This document shows, piece after piece, positions 1 through 5,263 of a DNA stretch of 6,517 nucleotides. Made by a program: the position numbers and the translations under genes. The stretch's first letter is position 1, and the number at the start of each line of letters is the position of its first letter. Source of the DNA: UBA9715 sp045629845 (GTDB lineage Bacteria; Actinomycetota; Coriobacteriia; Coriobacteriales; Eggerthellaceae); the NCBI GenBank assembly GCA_045629845.1, contig JAZQRZ010000139.1, positions 1 to 6,517 on the forward strand, read 5' to 3'. The notes under the pieces are model-generated. The model saw only the letters and a list, made by a program, of their open reading frames with translations, searched no databases and was not told the origin of the DNA.

Positions 1-1
1 G

Positions 2-118
2 TATGATCTCACGGGGCGCACGGCGGTGGTCACCGGCGGCGCTTCCGGACTCGGGCTTGCCATCACGCGCTGTCTCATCAGCGCAGGCGCGCGCGTCGCG
101 GTGATCGGCACGAGGCCT
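2..118 (+). CDS. Short-chain dehydrogenase/reductase, N-terminal fragment (broken at both sides)
   Basis: Read in frame from base 2, the translation starts YDLTGRTAVVTGGASGLG and continues through a second strand ending VAVIGTRP. This is the first beta-alpha-beta unit of a Rossmann fold. The TGxxxGxG cofactor loop of classical NAD(P)-dependent SDR oxidoreductases is complete (TGGASGLG). The real start lies just outside the window, as about 5-10 residues are missing. SDR-like sequence stops near base 118. Beyond that the frame is only the antisense of enolase and ends at a stop near 236-238. The catalytic Ser-Tyr-Lys region is absent, so the fragment cannot be an active enzyme. Its substrate cannot be told. 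GC is very high here. It is probably foreign to this locus, joined by assembly or by rearrangement. Confidence 0.6.
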
Positions 119-495
119 GCGGAGGCGGCTGCGGCGCGGGCGGTGGCAAGCGACGCACCGAGGATGGCGTTGGCGCCAAAGTTCCCCTTGTTGTCGGTAC
201 CGTCGAGCGCAATCATAGCGTCGTCGATAGCACGCTGATCATCGGATTCCAGGCCAACCAGTTCGTCAGCAAGTTCTGCGTTGACGTGTTCAACAGCCTT
301 CTGAACGCCCTTGCCAAGGTAGCGGTCCTTGTCACCATCGCGCAGCTCAACGGCCTCGAATGCGCCCGTCGAAGCGCCAGACGGTACCATCGCGCGCCCC
401 ATTGCGCCACTTTCCAGGACAACCTCGACCTCGACAGTGGGGTTGCCGCGCGAGTCAAGAACCTCGCGTCCGTACACGTCAATAATCATGCTCAT
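115..495 (-). CDS. eno: Enolase, N-terminal third only (3'-truncated)
   Basis: Enolase converts 2-phosphoglycerate to phosphoenolpyruvate in glycolysis and is cytosolic. The minus-strand translation from 495 starts MSMIIDVYGREVLDSRGNPT. It contains the mobile catalytic loop VPSGASTGAFEAVELRDGD (about residues 38-56), whose serine binds the second Mg2+, and then GNFGANAILGASLATARAAA (105-124). Similarity ends near residue 127, where PLYRYLGG would be expected. About 300 residues of the usual 430 are missing, including the whole catalytic barrel. The same frame stays open to base 1 but there encodes only the antisense of the SDR fragment. The start is fixed by AGGAGG at 503-508, seven bases upstream. 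As enolase is normally essential, an intact copy should exist unless this break is an assembly artefact. Confidence 0.88.
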
Positions 496-502
496 GGATA
501 TG

Positions 503-542
503 CCTCCTTGGAGGATCGGTTTAATCTAGCCTGTTCATAATA
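503..542 (-). promoter_or_regulatory. Enolase 5' region: Shine-Dalgarno and candidate -10
   Basis: AGGAGG (503-508, minus) lies seven bases before the enolase ATG. It is part of CCTCC-AA-GGAGG, so the ribosome site could fold back weakly on itself with a 4-bp stem and a CAAG loop. A candidate -10 TATTAT is at 537-542 on the minus strand. The best -35 candidate (TGACTG, 561-566) is poor. The ribosome site is secure; the promoter is tentative. Confidence 0.4.
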
Positions 543-620
543 TCACTCGCACCGCATAATCAGTCATTAACGGCATGGCTAGCCCGCGACTCCATCTTGA
601 TGACAAATACCAAGCATTAA

Positions 621-831
621 AGTTGACCATTCATCAGTCACGGGTTTTTGCAGTTGTATCAAAATCAACTAGCTAATAGTGCCTCGATCAGCATCCACGC
701 GTTACAGAGTTGCCCATCGGTCACGAATTATTTGCAGTTGCACCAAAATCAACTAGCCAATAGCGCCTCGGTCAGCATCCACGCGCCACAGAATTGCCCA
801 TCGGTCACGAATTTTTTGCATTTCTGCCAAA
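621..831. repeat. 84-bp tandem repeat, two full copies plus partial copies
   Basis: Two full units, 647-730 and 731-814, align without gaps at an exact 84-bp period. They differ at nine positions, eight of them transitions. A degenerate partial unit precedes them (621-646, sharing agttg, cat, cagtcacg), and a third begins at 815 (tttgcattt...ccaaaa) and fades near 831. Each unit contains a short hairpin, AGTTG-9-CAACT. Because 84 is a multiple of three, the plus strand stays open from TTG 648 to 842 and would encode two 28-residue repeats. No Shine-Dalgarno site precedes that start, and most differences would change the amino acid, so coding is unlikely. It may belong to a dispersed intergenic repeat family. 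Confidence 0.85.
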
Positions 832-834
832 AAA
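812..834. repeat. AT-rich hairpin at the end of the tandem array
   Basis: Six T (812-817) and GCA (818-820) face TGC (825-827) and six A (829-834), with a TTTC loop and one bulged C at 828. It is an imperfect inverted repeat of nine base pairs. On the minus strand it reads T6-GGCAGAAATGC-A6. It occupies the place where the third 84-bp unit degenerates. Confidence 0.6.
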
Positions 835-839
835 CAGCG

Positions 840-960
840 TAAGTTGGGGAATATAAACTGCCTCATTGCGTCAAATACTTAAGCTTCGTCTTGTTTCACC
901 AGGTCACGACGCCTCAAATCAAAACAGAATGACTAGCTCCTTATCTAATTCCCCAACTTA
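840..960. repeat. 121-bp element with perfect 13-bp terminal inverted repeats
   Basis: TAAGTTGGGGAAT at 840-852 is exactly the reverse complement of ATTCCCCAACTTA at 948-960. Two more pairs form outside after one mismatch (C838-G962, G837-C963). The 95-bp interior (853-947) is AT-rich with no evident gene. The arms could be termini of a small non-autonomous mobile element (MITE), or the closing helix of a structured RNA whose 3' end is the terminator-like hairpin at 962-981. No clear target-site duplication flanks it. There is AGC on both sides, but not abutting symmetrically. Confidence 0.75.
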
Positions 961-961
961 A

Positions 962-981
962 GCCAATTCTTGGCATTTTTT
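962..981 (+). terminator. Terminator-like hairpin on the plus strand
   Basis: GCCAA (962-966), loop TTC, TTGGC (970-974), then A and six T (976-981). The orientation is right only for a plus-strand transcript, as the minus side has no T run. The stem is only five pairs, so termination would be modest. No protein gene precedes it on this strand, which hints at a small transcript from the repeat-rich block at 621-960. I see no good promoter for that. Confidence 0.45.
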
Positions 982-989
982 CATAGATA

Positions 990-1072
990 GCCTGACTTAA
1001 CCACCGTTTGGCTCTCGCCTACAGAGCATGAAGCCATATCAACAAATCTCGGCCTGACTTAACCACCATTTG
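990..1072. repeat. 21-bp direct repeat, two copies 62 bp apart
   Basis: The motif GCCTGACTTAACCACC-R-TTTG occurs at 990-1010 and 1052-1072 with one difference (G at 1006, A at 1068). Both copies are in the 3' flank of ecfT. Between them lies a small inverted repeat, GCTCT (1011-1015) with AGAGC (1023-1027). Possible meanings are protein-binding sites, remnants of a duplication, or a dispersed repeat. Confidence 0.75.
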
Positions 1073-1081
1073 AACCTCATG

Positions 1082-1732
1082 CTACCGCCCAAGACCATAA
1101 CAGCGCGAGTCCATGGCGGTGGCAAGATTGTCGGCATGGCGGAAAAGACCAACAAAGACTGCTGCGAAGGCGGCACCCCAAATGCGCAGCTTATTGATAG
1201 GCGAACCTGTTAGTTCAGCGCCACGCGACTTCTGAGCAGCACGAACAGTTTCGAACTCTTGCTCGATAAGCGGGATGAAGCGCAGCGACAATGCCAAGGT
1301 CAAGGCAATATCGTCAACGGGAACGTGCAGGTTACGTAAGGGATTAATGTACCAAGAAAAGGACATTAGTAGTTCGCGAGACGATGAAGTTAGACATACG
1401 ACAAAGCTCGCGGCAACCAAAACAATCATACGCAAGCCAAAGAACAAACCCGTGAATAGCGTTTCAAACGAAGGAGTTGGCAACACGTTAAACAGCACCG
1501 AAAAGGCGGCTAATACATACACGGGGACAAGCATGCGATTGAACGTGCCAATCGGAAGGCGCGCAATTATTACTGTAGCCACAACGACCAGCACAAACGC
1601 ACCCATCGCCCACCACGAGTGGATAAGAAACACGCCAATGGAAAACAGCAGAAGCAGCGGGATTTTCACCCGTGCATCGCAACGATGCAACGGGGAGTTG
1701 CTAGTTTGGTATGTCAGTGCTGCAAATTGCAT
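1082..1732 (-). CDS. ecfT: ECF-transporter transmembrane component EcfT (CbiQ-like), orphan and C-terminally short
   Basis: EcfT is the membrane scaffold of energy-coupling factor importers. It joins two cytoplasmic ATPases (EcfA and EcfA') to vitamin- or metal-binding S subunits. From the ATG at 1732 the protein has 216 residues. It begins MQFAALTYQTSNSPLHRCDAR, matching the family's S-x-LHRxDxR entry. Hydrophobic segments follow at about 22-39, 41-58, 67-84, 90-115 and 185-199. The two ATPase-coupling motifs are AQKSRGAE (166-173) and AMDSRCYG (206-213). The second has RC where families normally show RG, and the protein stops four residues after that motif, earlier than usual. No ATPase or S-subunit gene adjoins. 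A start at 1786 is open but would overlap the divergent gene. The 1732 start fits a leaderless promoter exactly (TGTTATACT, then six bases, then ATG). Partners would have to be encoded elsewhere. Confidence 0.85.
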   Translation of the reverse strand: MQFAALTYQTSNSPLHRCDARVKIPLLLLFSIGVFLIHSWWAMGAFVLVVVATVIIARLPIGTFNRMLVPVYVLAAFSVLFNVLPTPSFETLFTGLFFGLRMIVLVAASFVVCLTSSSRELLMSFSWYINPLRNLHVPVDDIALTLALSLRFIPLIEQEFETVRAAQKSRGAELTGSPINKLRIWGAAFAAVFVGLFRHADNLATAMDSRCYGLGR

Positions 1733-1735
1733 TCG

Positions 1736-1753
1736 ACCAGTATAACAACTGGT
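1736..1753. promoter_or_regulatory. Inverted repeat in the divergent promoter region, candidate operator
   Basis: ACCAGT (1736-1741), six bases, ACTGGT (1748-1753): a perfect 6-6-6 dyad centred between ecfT and the M6 peptidase gene. It overlaps both candidate -10 elements, so a bound dimeric repressor would block both genes. Part of the symmetry follows from the two promoters being mirror images, so an operator role is an inference. Confidence 0.45.
1739..1747 (-). promoter_or_regulatory. Extended -10 promoter of ecfT, probably leaderless
   Basis: On the minus strand TGTTATACT (a TGn extended -10 plus TATACT) is followed by GGTCGA and then the ATG at 1732. A transcript starting six bases after the hexamer would begin at the A of ATG. 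No Shine-Dalgarno site is present. No good -35 is visible, which is common with extended -10 elements. Confidence 0.6.
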
Positions 1754-1758
1754 ATAGT
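1750..1758 (+). promoter_or_regulatory. Extended -10 promoter of the M6 peptidase gene, probably leaderless
   Basis: TGGTATAGT (TGn extended -10 plus TATAGT) is followed by GAGCAT and then the ATG at 1765, the mirror image of the ecfT promoter with the same six-base spacing. There is no Shine-Dalgarno site at the usual distance. This, together with the signal peptide, selects 1765 over the earlier in-frame ATG at 1711. Confidence 0.6.
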
Positions 1759-1764
1759 GAGCAT

Positions 1765-3405
1765 ATGAAGAAGCTGCTTCGAACAATCATGTGCACGGCG
1801 GCGATTATCTGCGCCGCTATGTTTGCATGCGCAGGCTTCCCGCTTAATGTGTCTGCGCCCTTCGAGGAAGCATTATTCGCTCTTAATACGTCTGCACCCC
1901 TCGAGGAATCATTTTTTACGCTTAATGTGCCTGCGCCCTTAGAAGAAGCATTTGCGGCTGAAACCCCTGGTCAGGAAAGTGAAGCTACAGAAACCACGGC
2001 TTCCGACCCGCAAACTTCAGAAACGTACGCCATTCCCCTGCTCATGATTGTTGTTGGCTTTGACGGCGGCGCCGATCCCGAAGCTGCTGCAGCTTATAAC
2101 AACGACTATGACTGGAACGCTTCGTTGTTCGGGGCAAGCGATACGCCTGCTTCTTACTATCAGGACATGTCAAACGGCTTGTTCACCTTCGCACCTGCCC
2201 CAGAAACCAGCGCTAGTGGCGTGGACGGCAACACCAACGTCGCTGACCGCGTAAACGACGGCATTGTTCATGTAAACCTGCATCTTCCTCACAGCGCATG
2301 GGGCCCCGTCAACGTTGATGACAATGTTGCGCGAGACTTCGCAGAAATGGTCATGGATGCCGTTCGATTAACCACCCAATACGTTGATTACGCTTCTTTT
2401 GATACCAACGGAAACGGTTCGCTTGATCAGCAGGAGCTAACGATTTGTATTTGCGTGGCAGGGTACGAGGCTTCGAACATCACCGATTATCGCCGCACCG
2501 ATGTGCCGCTGACCTGGTCACATTCAGGCATGTTGACCTCGCTCGACAGGGATTCGCGCACCGTTGATGATATCAAGTTCGAATCATACATTGCTATCGC
2601 TGAACAGTATTTTGAATACAGCGATTCGCTTGAAGGGGTAGAGCAAGAGCCGCTAGGCGTGCTGTATCACGAGCTTGGTCACGCGCTTGGCCTGCCTGAC
2701 CTGTATGCGGTATCTATTACTGAAGGTCCTTGGGAAGACTACCACGTTGGCCCCCTTAGCCTGATGGACGATGGTGGCTGGCAGTATTACAACGACGGCG
2801 CGGACGAGCGCAACATTCCCTCGTCGCTTGATGCGTGGAGCCGCTTTGTTCTGGGCTGGATTCAACCGCAAATCGCTGCCACAAGCGGAGACTACATTGT
2901 TTCAAGCCAGCTTTCTGATGCAGGTTATTCAACGCTGCTTATCCCTACCAACAACCCTGACGAGTACTTCATCGTAGAAAATCGTCAGGCTGAAGGCCAT
3001 GACATTAGCCTAACTGGCGCCGACTTACCCAACGGGGGAATTGTTATCTGGCATGTAGAAAACGGCGTGTACGCGAACTACTACAACCAGAACCAGGTCA
3101 ACGATGCGAATCATCACCCTGCTGTTATGGAAGTTGATTTAGCTGACGTTGAGCCGAATGCGTTGCTGCTTTACAACCAGAACAACGACGTGCCTGAAGC
3201 ACAGGCGCAAGCAGGTATAACCGTGCAATTTGATGGTATTCCCGCACGTGACATGCTGATTCACGTTGAACTAAACGATGCAGAAGGTGCGCTAAACGCG
3301 ATTCACCCCTTCGATGACGTGGCACTTAACCAGCTGCGTATGACCGAACCCCCCACCGCCTTCGAAGAAGTCACTGCTGTACTAAAAGCTGCTACTCGCC
3401 ATTAG
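1765..3405 (+). CDS. Secreted M6-family (immune inhibitor A-like) zinc metallopeptidase
   Basis: This is a 546-residue exported protease. The start MKKLLRTIMCTAAIICAAMF is a signal peptide with a likely cleavage site after ACA (residue 23); the cysteine context is a poor lipobox. Residues 27-65 are three 13-residue repeats, followed by an acidic Thr/Glu-rich linker to about 85. The catalytic domain contains an EF-hand-like calcium loop DTNGNGSLDQQE (213-224) and the zinc site HELGHALGLPD (302-312), whose His302, Glu303, His306 and Asp312 fit the HExxHxxGxxD pattern. It also has a SLMDDGGW Met-turn-like segment (332-339) and the M6 signatures DEYFIVENRQ (400-409) and IVIWHVENG (426-434). There is no membrane anchor or sorting signal at the C-terminus. 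The protein substrate is unknown. Expression probably starts from the leaderless promoter shared back to back with ecfT. Confidence 0.9.
   Translation: MKKLLRTIMCTAAIICAAMFACAGFPLNVSAPFEEALFALNTSAPLEESFFTLNVPAPLEEAFAAETPGQESEATETTASDPQTSETYAIPLLMIVVGFDGGADPEAAAAYNNDYDWNASLFGASDTPASYYQDMSNGLFTFAPAPETSASGVDGNTNVADRVNDGIVHVNLHLPHSAWGPVNVDDNVARDFAEMVMDAVRLTTQYVDYASFDTNGNGSLDQQELTICICVAGYEASNITDYRRTDVPLTWSHSGMLTSLDRDSRTVDDIKFESYIAIAEQYFEYSDSLEGVEQEPLGVLYHELGHALGLPDLYAVSITEGPWEDYHVGPLSLMDDGGWQYYNDGADERNIPSSLDAWSRFVLGWIQPQIAATSGDYIVSSQLSDAGYSTLLIPTNNPDEYFIVENRQAEGHDISLTGADLPNGGIVIWHVENGVYANYYNQNQVNDANHHPAVMEVDLADVEPNALLLYNQNNDVPEAQAQAGITVQFDGIPARDMLIHVELNDAEGALNAIHPFDDVALNQLRMTEPPTAFEEVTAVLKAATRH
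1843..1959 (+). repeat. Three tandem 39-bp (13-residue) repeats in the M6 peptidase gene
   Basis: The units 1843-1881, 1882-1920 and 1921-1959 encode LNVSAPFEEALFA, LNTSAPLEESFFT and LNVPAPLEEAFAA. The consensus is LNxxAPxEExxxx. They come directly after the signal peptide and precede the acidic linker, so they lie in the propeptide region. Confidence 0.9.
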
Positions 3406-3406
3406 A

Positions 3407-3426
3407 GGGCGTGCAAGTGCACGCCC
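3407..3426 (+). terminator. Strong hairpin just after the M6 peptidase stop codon
   Basis: GGGCGTGC, loop AAGT, GCACGCCC: an eight-pair perfect GC-rich stem starting one base after the stop codon. No T run follows, so it is more likely an RNA-stabilising or pausing hairpin than a complete intrinsic terminator. Confidence 0.6.
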
Positions 3427-3477
3427 CTACGGAACCCGCAGCGCAACCCTCGTAAGGGGTACGGGTGATTGAGGTCT

Positions 3478-3529
3478 CTCCCCAAAATTCCAAACCGCAA
3501 AATTGGGGAGTCTCCCTAAACCTGCGGTT
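3478..3529. other. Two mutually exclusive stems in the convergent intergenic region
   Basis: CTCCCCAA (3478-3485) can pair with TTGGGGAG (3503-3510). Alternatively AACCGCA (3493-3499) can pair with TGCGGTT (3523-3529), enclosing GGGA/TCCC (3506-3509 with 3513-3516). The two arrangements overlap and exclude each other, apart from a possible pseudoknot. The rest of 3427-3546 holds no gene. Confidence 0.5.
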
Positions 3530-3546
3530 AACTTTTGCGCGCCAGC

Positions 3547-3577
3547 AAAAAAGGCCGCCCGATGGGCGGCCTTTTAA
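3547..3577. terminator. Bidirectional intrinsic terminator between rplQ and the M6 peptidase gene
   Basis: GGCCGCCC (3553-3560), loop GAT, GGGCGGCC (3564-3571), flanked by six A (3547-3552) and four T (3572-3575). On the minus strand it is a strong terminator with six U for the ribosomal operon, about 20 bp after the rplQ stop. On the plus strand, with four U, it can end the M6 peptidase transcript. Confidence 0.9.
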
Positions 3578-3596
3578 GTGCAGTTGTAAGCGCTGG

Positions 3597-4265
3597 TTAT
3601 TCAGCAGCTTCTTCGGTTGCTTCCTCAGCAGCCTCAGCCACTTCTTCAGCGACTTCCTCGGCAGCTTCCTCAGCGGCTTCTTCAGCCTCTGCGGCAACTT
3701 CAGCAGCTTCTGCAGCAGCTTCGACTTCGCCAGCTTCGTCAGCAGCAGCGACAGCTTCTTCAGCTTCCTCGACAACCTCAGCCTCGACAGCTTCGAGCTC
3801 TTCGACTGCAGCCTTCTCTTCAGCTACTTCTTCAGCCTTCTTAGCCTTGGTAGCCTTCTTCGGTTCAGCCGTAGCCTTGGTCTTCTTCTGAACAGGCTCG
3901 GTGCAAAGCTCCATGATGACCATTGGAGCACCGTCGCCCTTACGAGGACCAAGCTTCATGATGCGGGTGTAGCCACCGTTACGGTCAGCGAACATGCCCT
4001 GCTCGACCTTTTCGAAGATCTCGCGGACGATTTCCTTGTTCTGCTCACCGCCACCCAGACGGGCGATAGCCAGACGACGAGAATGCAGGTCACCCTTCTT
4101 TGCCCAGGTGATGATGCGATCGACTTCGGGGCGAATTTCCTTCGCACGCGACTCAATCGTCTTGATACGGTCGTTGTAAAGCAGCGCGGCAGTCAGCGAA
4201 CGCTTCATTGCCTTAGTATGCGAAGCGTCGGTGCCGAGCTTACGACCCTTGTAGTTGTGTCTCAT
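3597..4265 (-). CDS. rplQ: Large ribosomal subunit protein L17 (bL17) with a long acidic C-terminal tail
   Basis: This 50S subunit protein lies near the exit of the peptide tunnel. The core, residues 1-121, is typical L17: MRHNYKGRKLGTDASHTKAM at the start, with NDRIKTIESRAKEIRPEVD and GGYTRIMKLGPRKGDGAPM further on. It is followed by a lysine-rich linker (about 122-143) and a tail (144-222) made almost only of Ala and Glu with some Val. The total is 222 residues, against about 120 for a plain L17. The tail has no stop or frameshift, and it ends with TAA just before the operon terminator. AGGAGA (4275-4280) sits nine bases before the ATG. It is the last gene of the operon, 16 bp after rpoA. 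The tail is expected to be helical or disordered and strongly negative; its role is unknown. Confidence 0.97.
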   Translation of the reverse strand: MRHNYKGRKLGTDASHTKAMKRSLTAALLYNDRIKTIESRAKEIRPEVDRIITWAKKGDLHSRRLAIARLGGGEQNKEIVREIFEKVEQGMFADRNGGYTRIMKLGPRKGDGAPMVIMELCTEPVQKKTKATAEPKKATKAKKAEEVAEEKAAVEELEAVEAEVVEEAEEAVAAADEAGEVEAAAEAAEVAAEAEEAAEEAAEEVAEEVAEAAEEATEEAAE

Positions 4266-4281
4266 AATTCCGAATCTCCTA

Positions 4282-5232
4282 TTAAAGCTTGAGGTTCAGG
4301 CCCATGGAGATCAACTTGTCCTTGACCTCTTCGATGGACTTGGCACCAAAGTTCCTAATGTTGAGCAGGTCGTTCTCGGAGAACTCGACCAGCTGACGCA
4401 CCGCATGAATGCCGGCACGCTTCAGGCAGTTATACGAACGGACGGACAGATCAAGGTCTTCGATCTGCTTGTCAAGCTCGGCATTGGATTCCTGACCTTC
4501 AGGCGCAAAGATCGAAACAACTTCGACTTCCTCTTCGCCTTCGGTTTCGGCCAGTACCATGAAAGCACCCATGTACTGGTTAATAATGTTGACTGCCGAA
4601 AGAACGGCGTCGGTCGGCGTAATGGAACCATCGGTTTCAACTTCGAGAACCAGCTTGCCGTAGTCGGTACGCTGGCCCACGCGGGTGTCCGAAACGTCCA
4701 TGGCGCAACGACGCACCGGCGAGAACAACGAGTCAACATGAATGATGCCAATCGGATCTTCCGTGCGCTTGTTGTGCTCGGCGGAAACATAGCCGCGACC
4801 CACACCAATGCGGATAGACATTTCCAACTGACCGCCGTCAGCAACCGTCGCAATGACGTGCTCGGGGTTGATCAGCGTGAATTCCGTCGGCACCTGCAGA
4901 TCGGCGCCCGTAACCACGCACGGACCCTCGGCGGACACGTGCGCAACTGCTTCCTCGACCTCGTTGTTCAGTGCCTGGAAAACCAGACCCTTCACGTTCA
5001 GGACAATGTCAGTGATGTCTTCGATGACACCTTCAGCAGTGGTGAACTCATGCTGCACGCCTTCAATCTGGATAGCGGTAGCCCTTGCACCGTCGAGCGA
5101 CGAGAGCAACACGCGACGAAGCGAGTTGCCCAGCGTGACGTTAAAGCCAGGCTCGAGCGGTTCCACGATGAAACGCGCAATTGTGTCGTTGACTTCTTCC
5201 GTTGTAACTGTCGGCCTCATGAACTCTGTCAT
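4282..5232 (-). CDS. rpoA: DNA-directed RNA polymerase subunit alpha
   Basis: The alpha subunit dimerises to start RNA polymerase assembly and, through its C-terminal domain, contacts UP elements and activators. The protein has 316 residues, a normal length. The N-terminal domain (about 1-230) has the dimerisation and beta-contact motif TLGNSLRRVLLSS (33-45). An acidic linker (EGEEEVEVVS) follows. The C-terminal domain (about 250-316) keeps the DNA-contact residues at the same numbers as in E. coli: R265, N268, C269, G296, K298 and S299. A GAAGGAGGC ribosome site lies about eight bases before the ATG, and the gap to rpsD is 31 bp, the longest within this operon. Confidence 0.98.
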   Translation of the reverse strand: MTEFMRPTVTTEEVNDTIARFIVEPLEPGFNVTLGNSLRRVLLSSLDGARATAIQIEGVQHEFTTAEGVIEDITDIVLNVKGLVFQALNNEVEEAVAHVSAEGPCVVTGADLQVPTEFTLINPEHVIATVADGGQLEMSIRIGVGRGYVSAEHNKRTEDPIGIIHVDSLFSPVRRCAMDVSDTRVGQRTDYGKLVLEVETDGSITPTDAVLSAVNIINQYMGAFMVLAETEGEEEVEVVSIFAPEGQESNAELDKQIEDLDLSVRSYNCLKRAGIHAVRQLVEFSENDLLNIRNFGAKSIEEVKDKLISMGLNLKL

Positions 5233-5263
5233 GTGTGATAAGCCTCCTTCACTTACGGCGCGA

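Noticed and set aside
647..831. CRISPR array
   Set aside because: The unit is an 84-bp contiguous tandem repeat similar along its whole length, with no alternation of constant repeats and unique spacers and no cas genes.
648..842. Open frame from TTG with two 28-residue repeats
   Set aside because: The open frame follows from the 84-bp repeat being a multiple of three. There is no ribosome site or promoter, and the copies differ mostly at amino-acid-changing positions.
1275..1745. 156-residue plus-strand open frame
   Set aside because: It is the antisense of ecfT, whose family motifs and membrane segments are clear. It has no promoter or ribosome site of its own.
1711..1764. Earlier ATG for the M6 peptidase (18 extra residues)
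   Set aside because: It would bury the signal peptide and place the start inside ecfT. The 1765 start fits both the signal peptide and the leaderless promoter.
3465..4292. Long plus-strand open frames opposite rplQ
   Set aside because: They are Ser/Phe/Leu- or Ser/Ala-rich shadows of the Ala/Glu tail of L17, and they run through the operon terminator.
4255..5238. 327-residue plus-strand open frame
   Set aside because: It is exactly antisense to rpoA, which is unmistakable.
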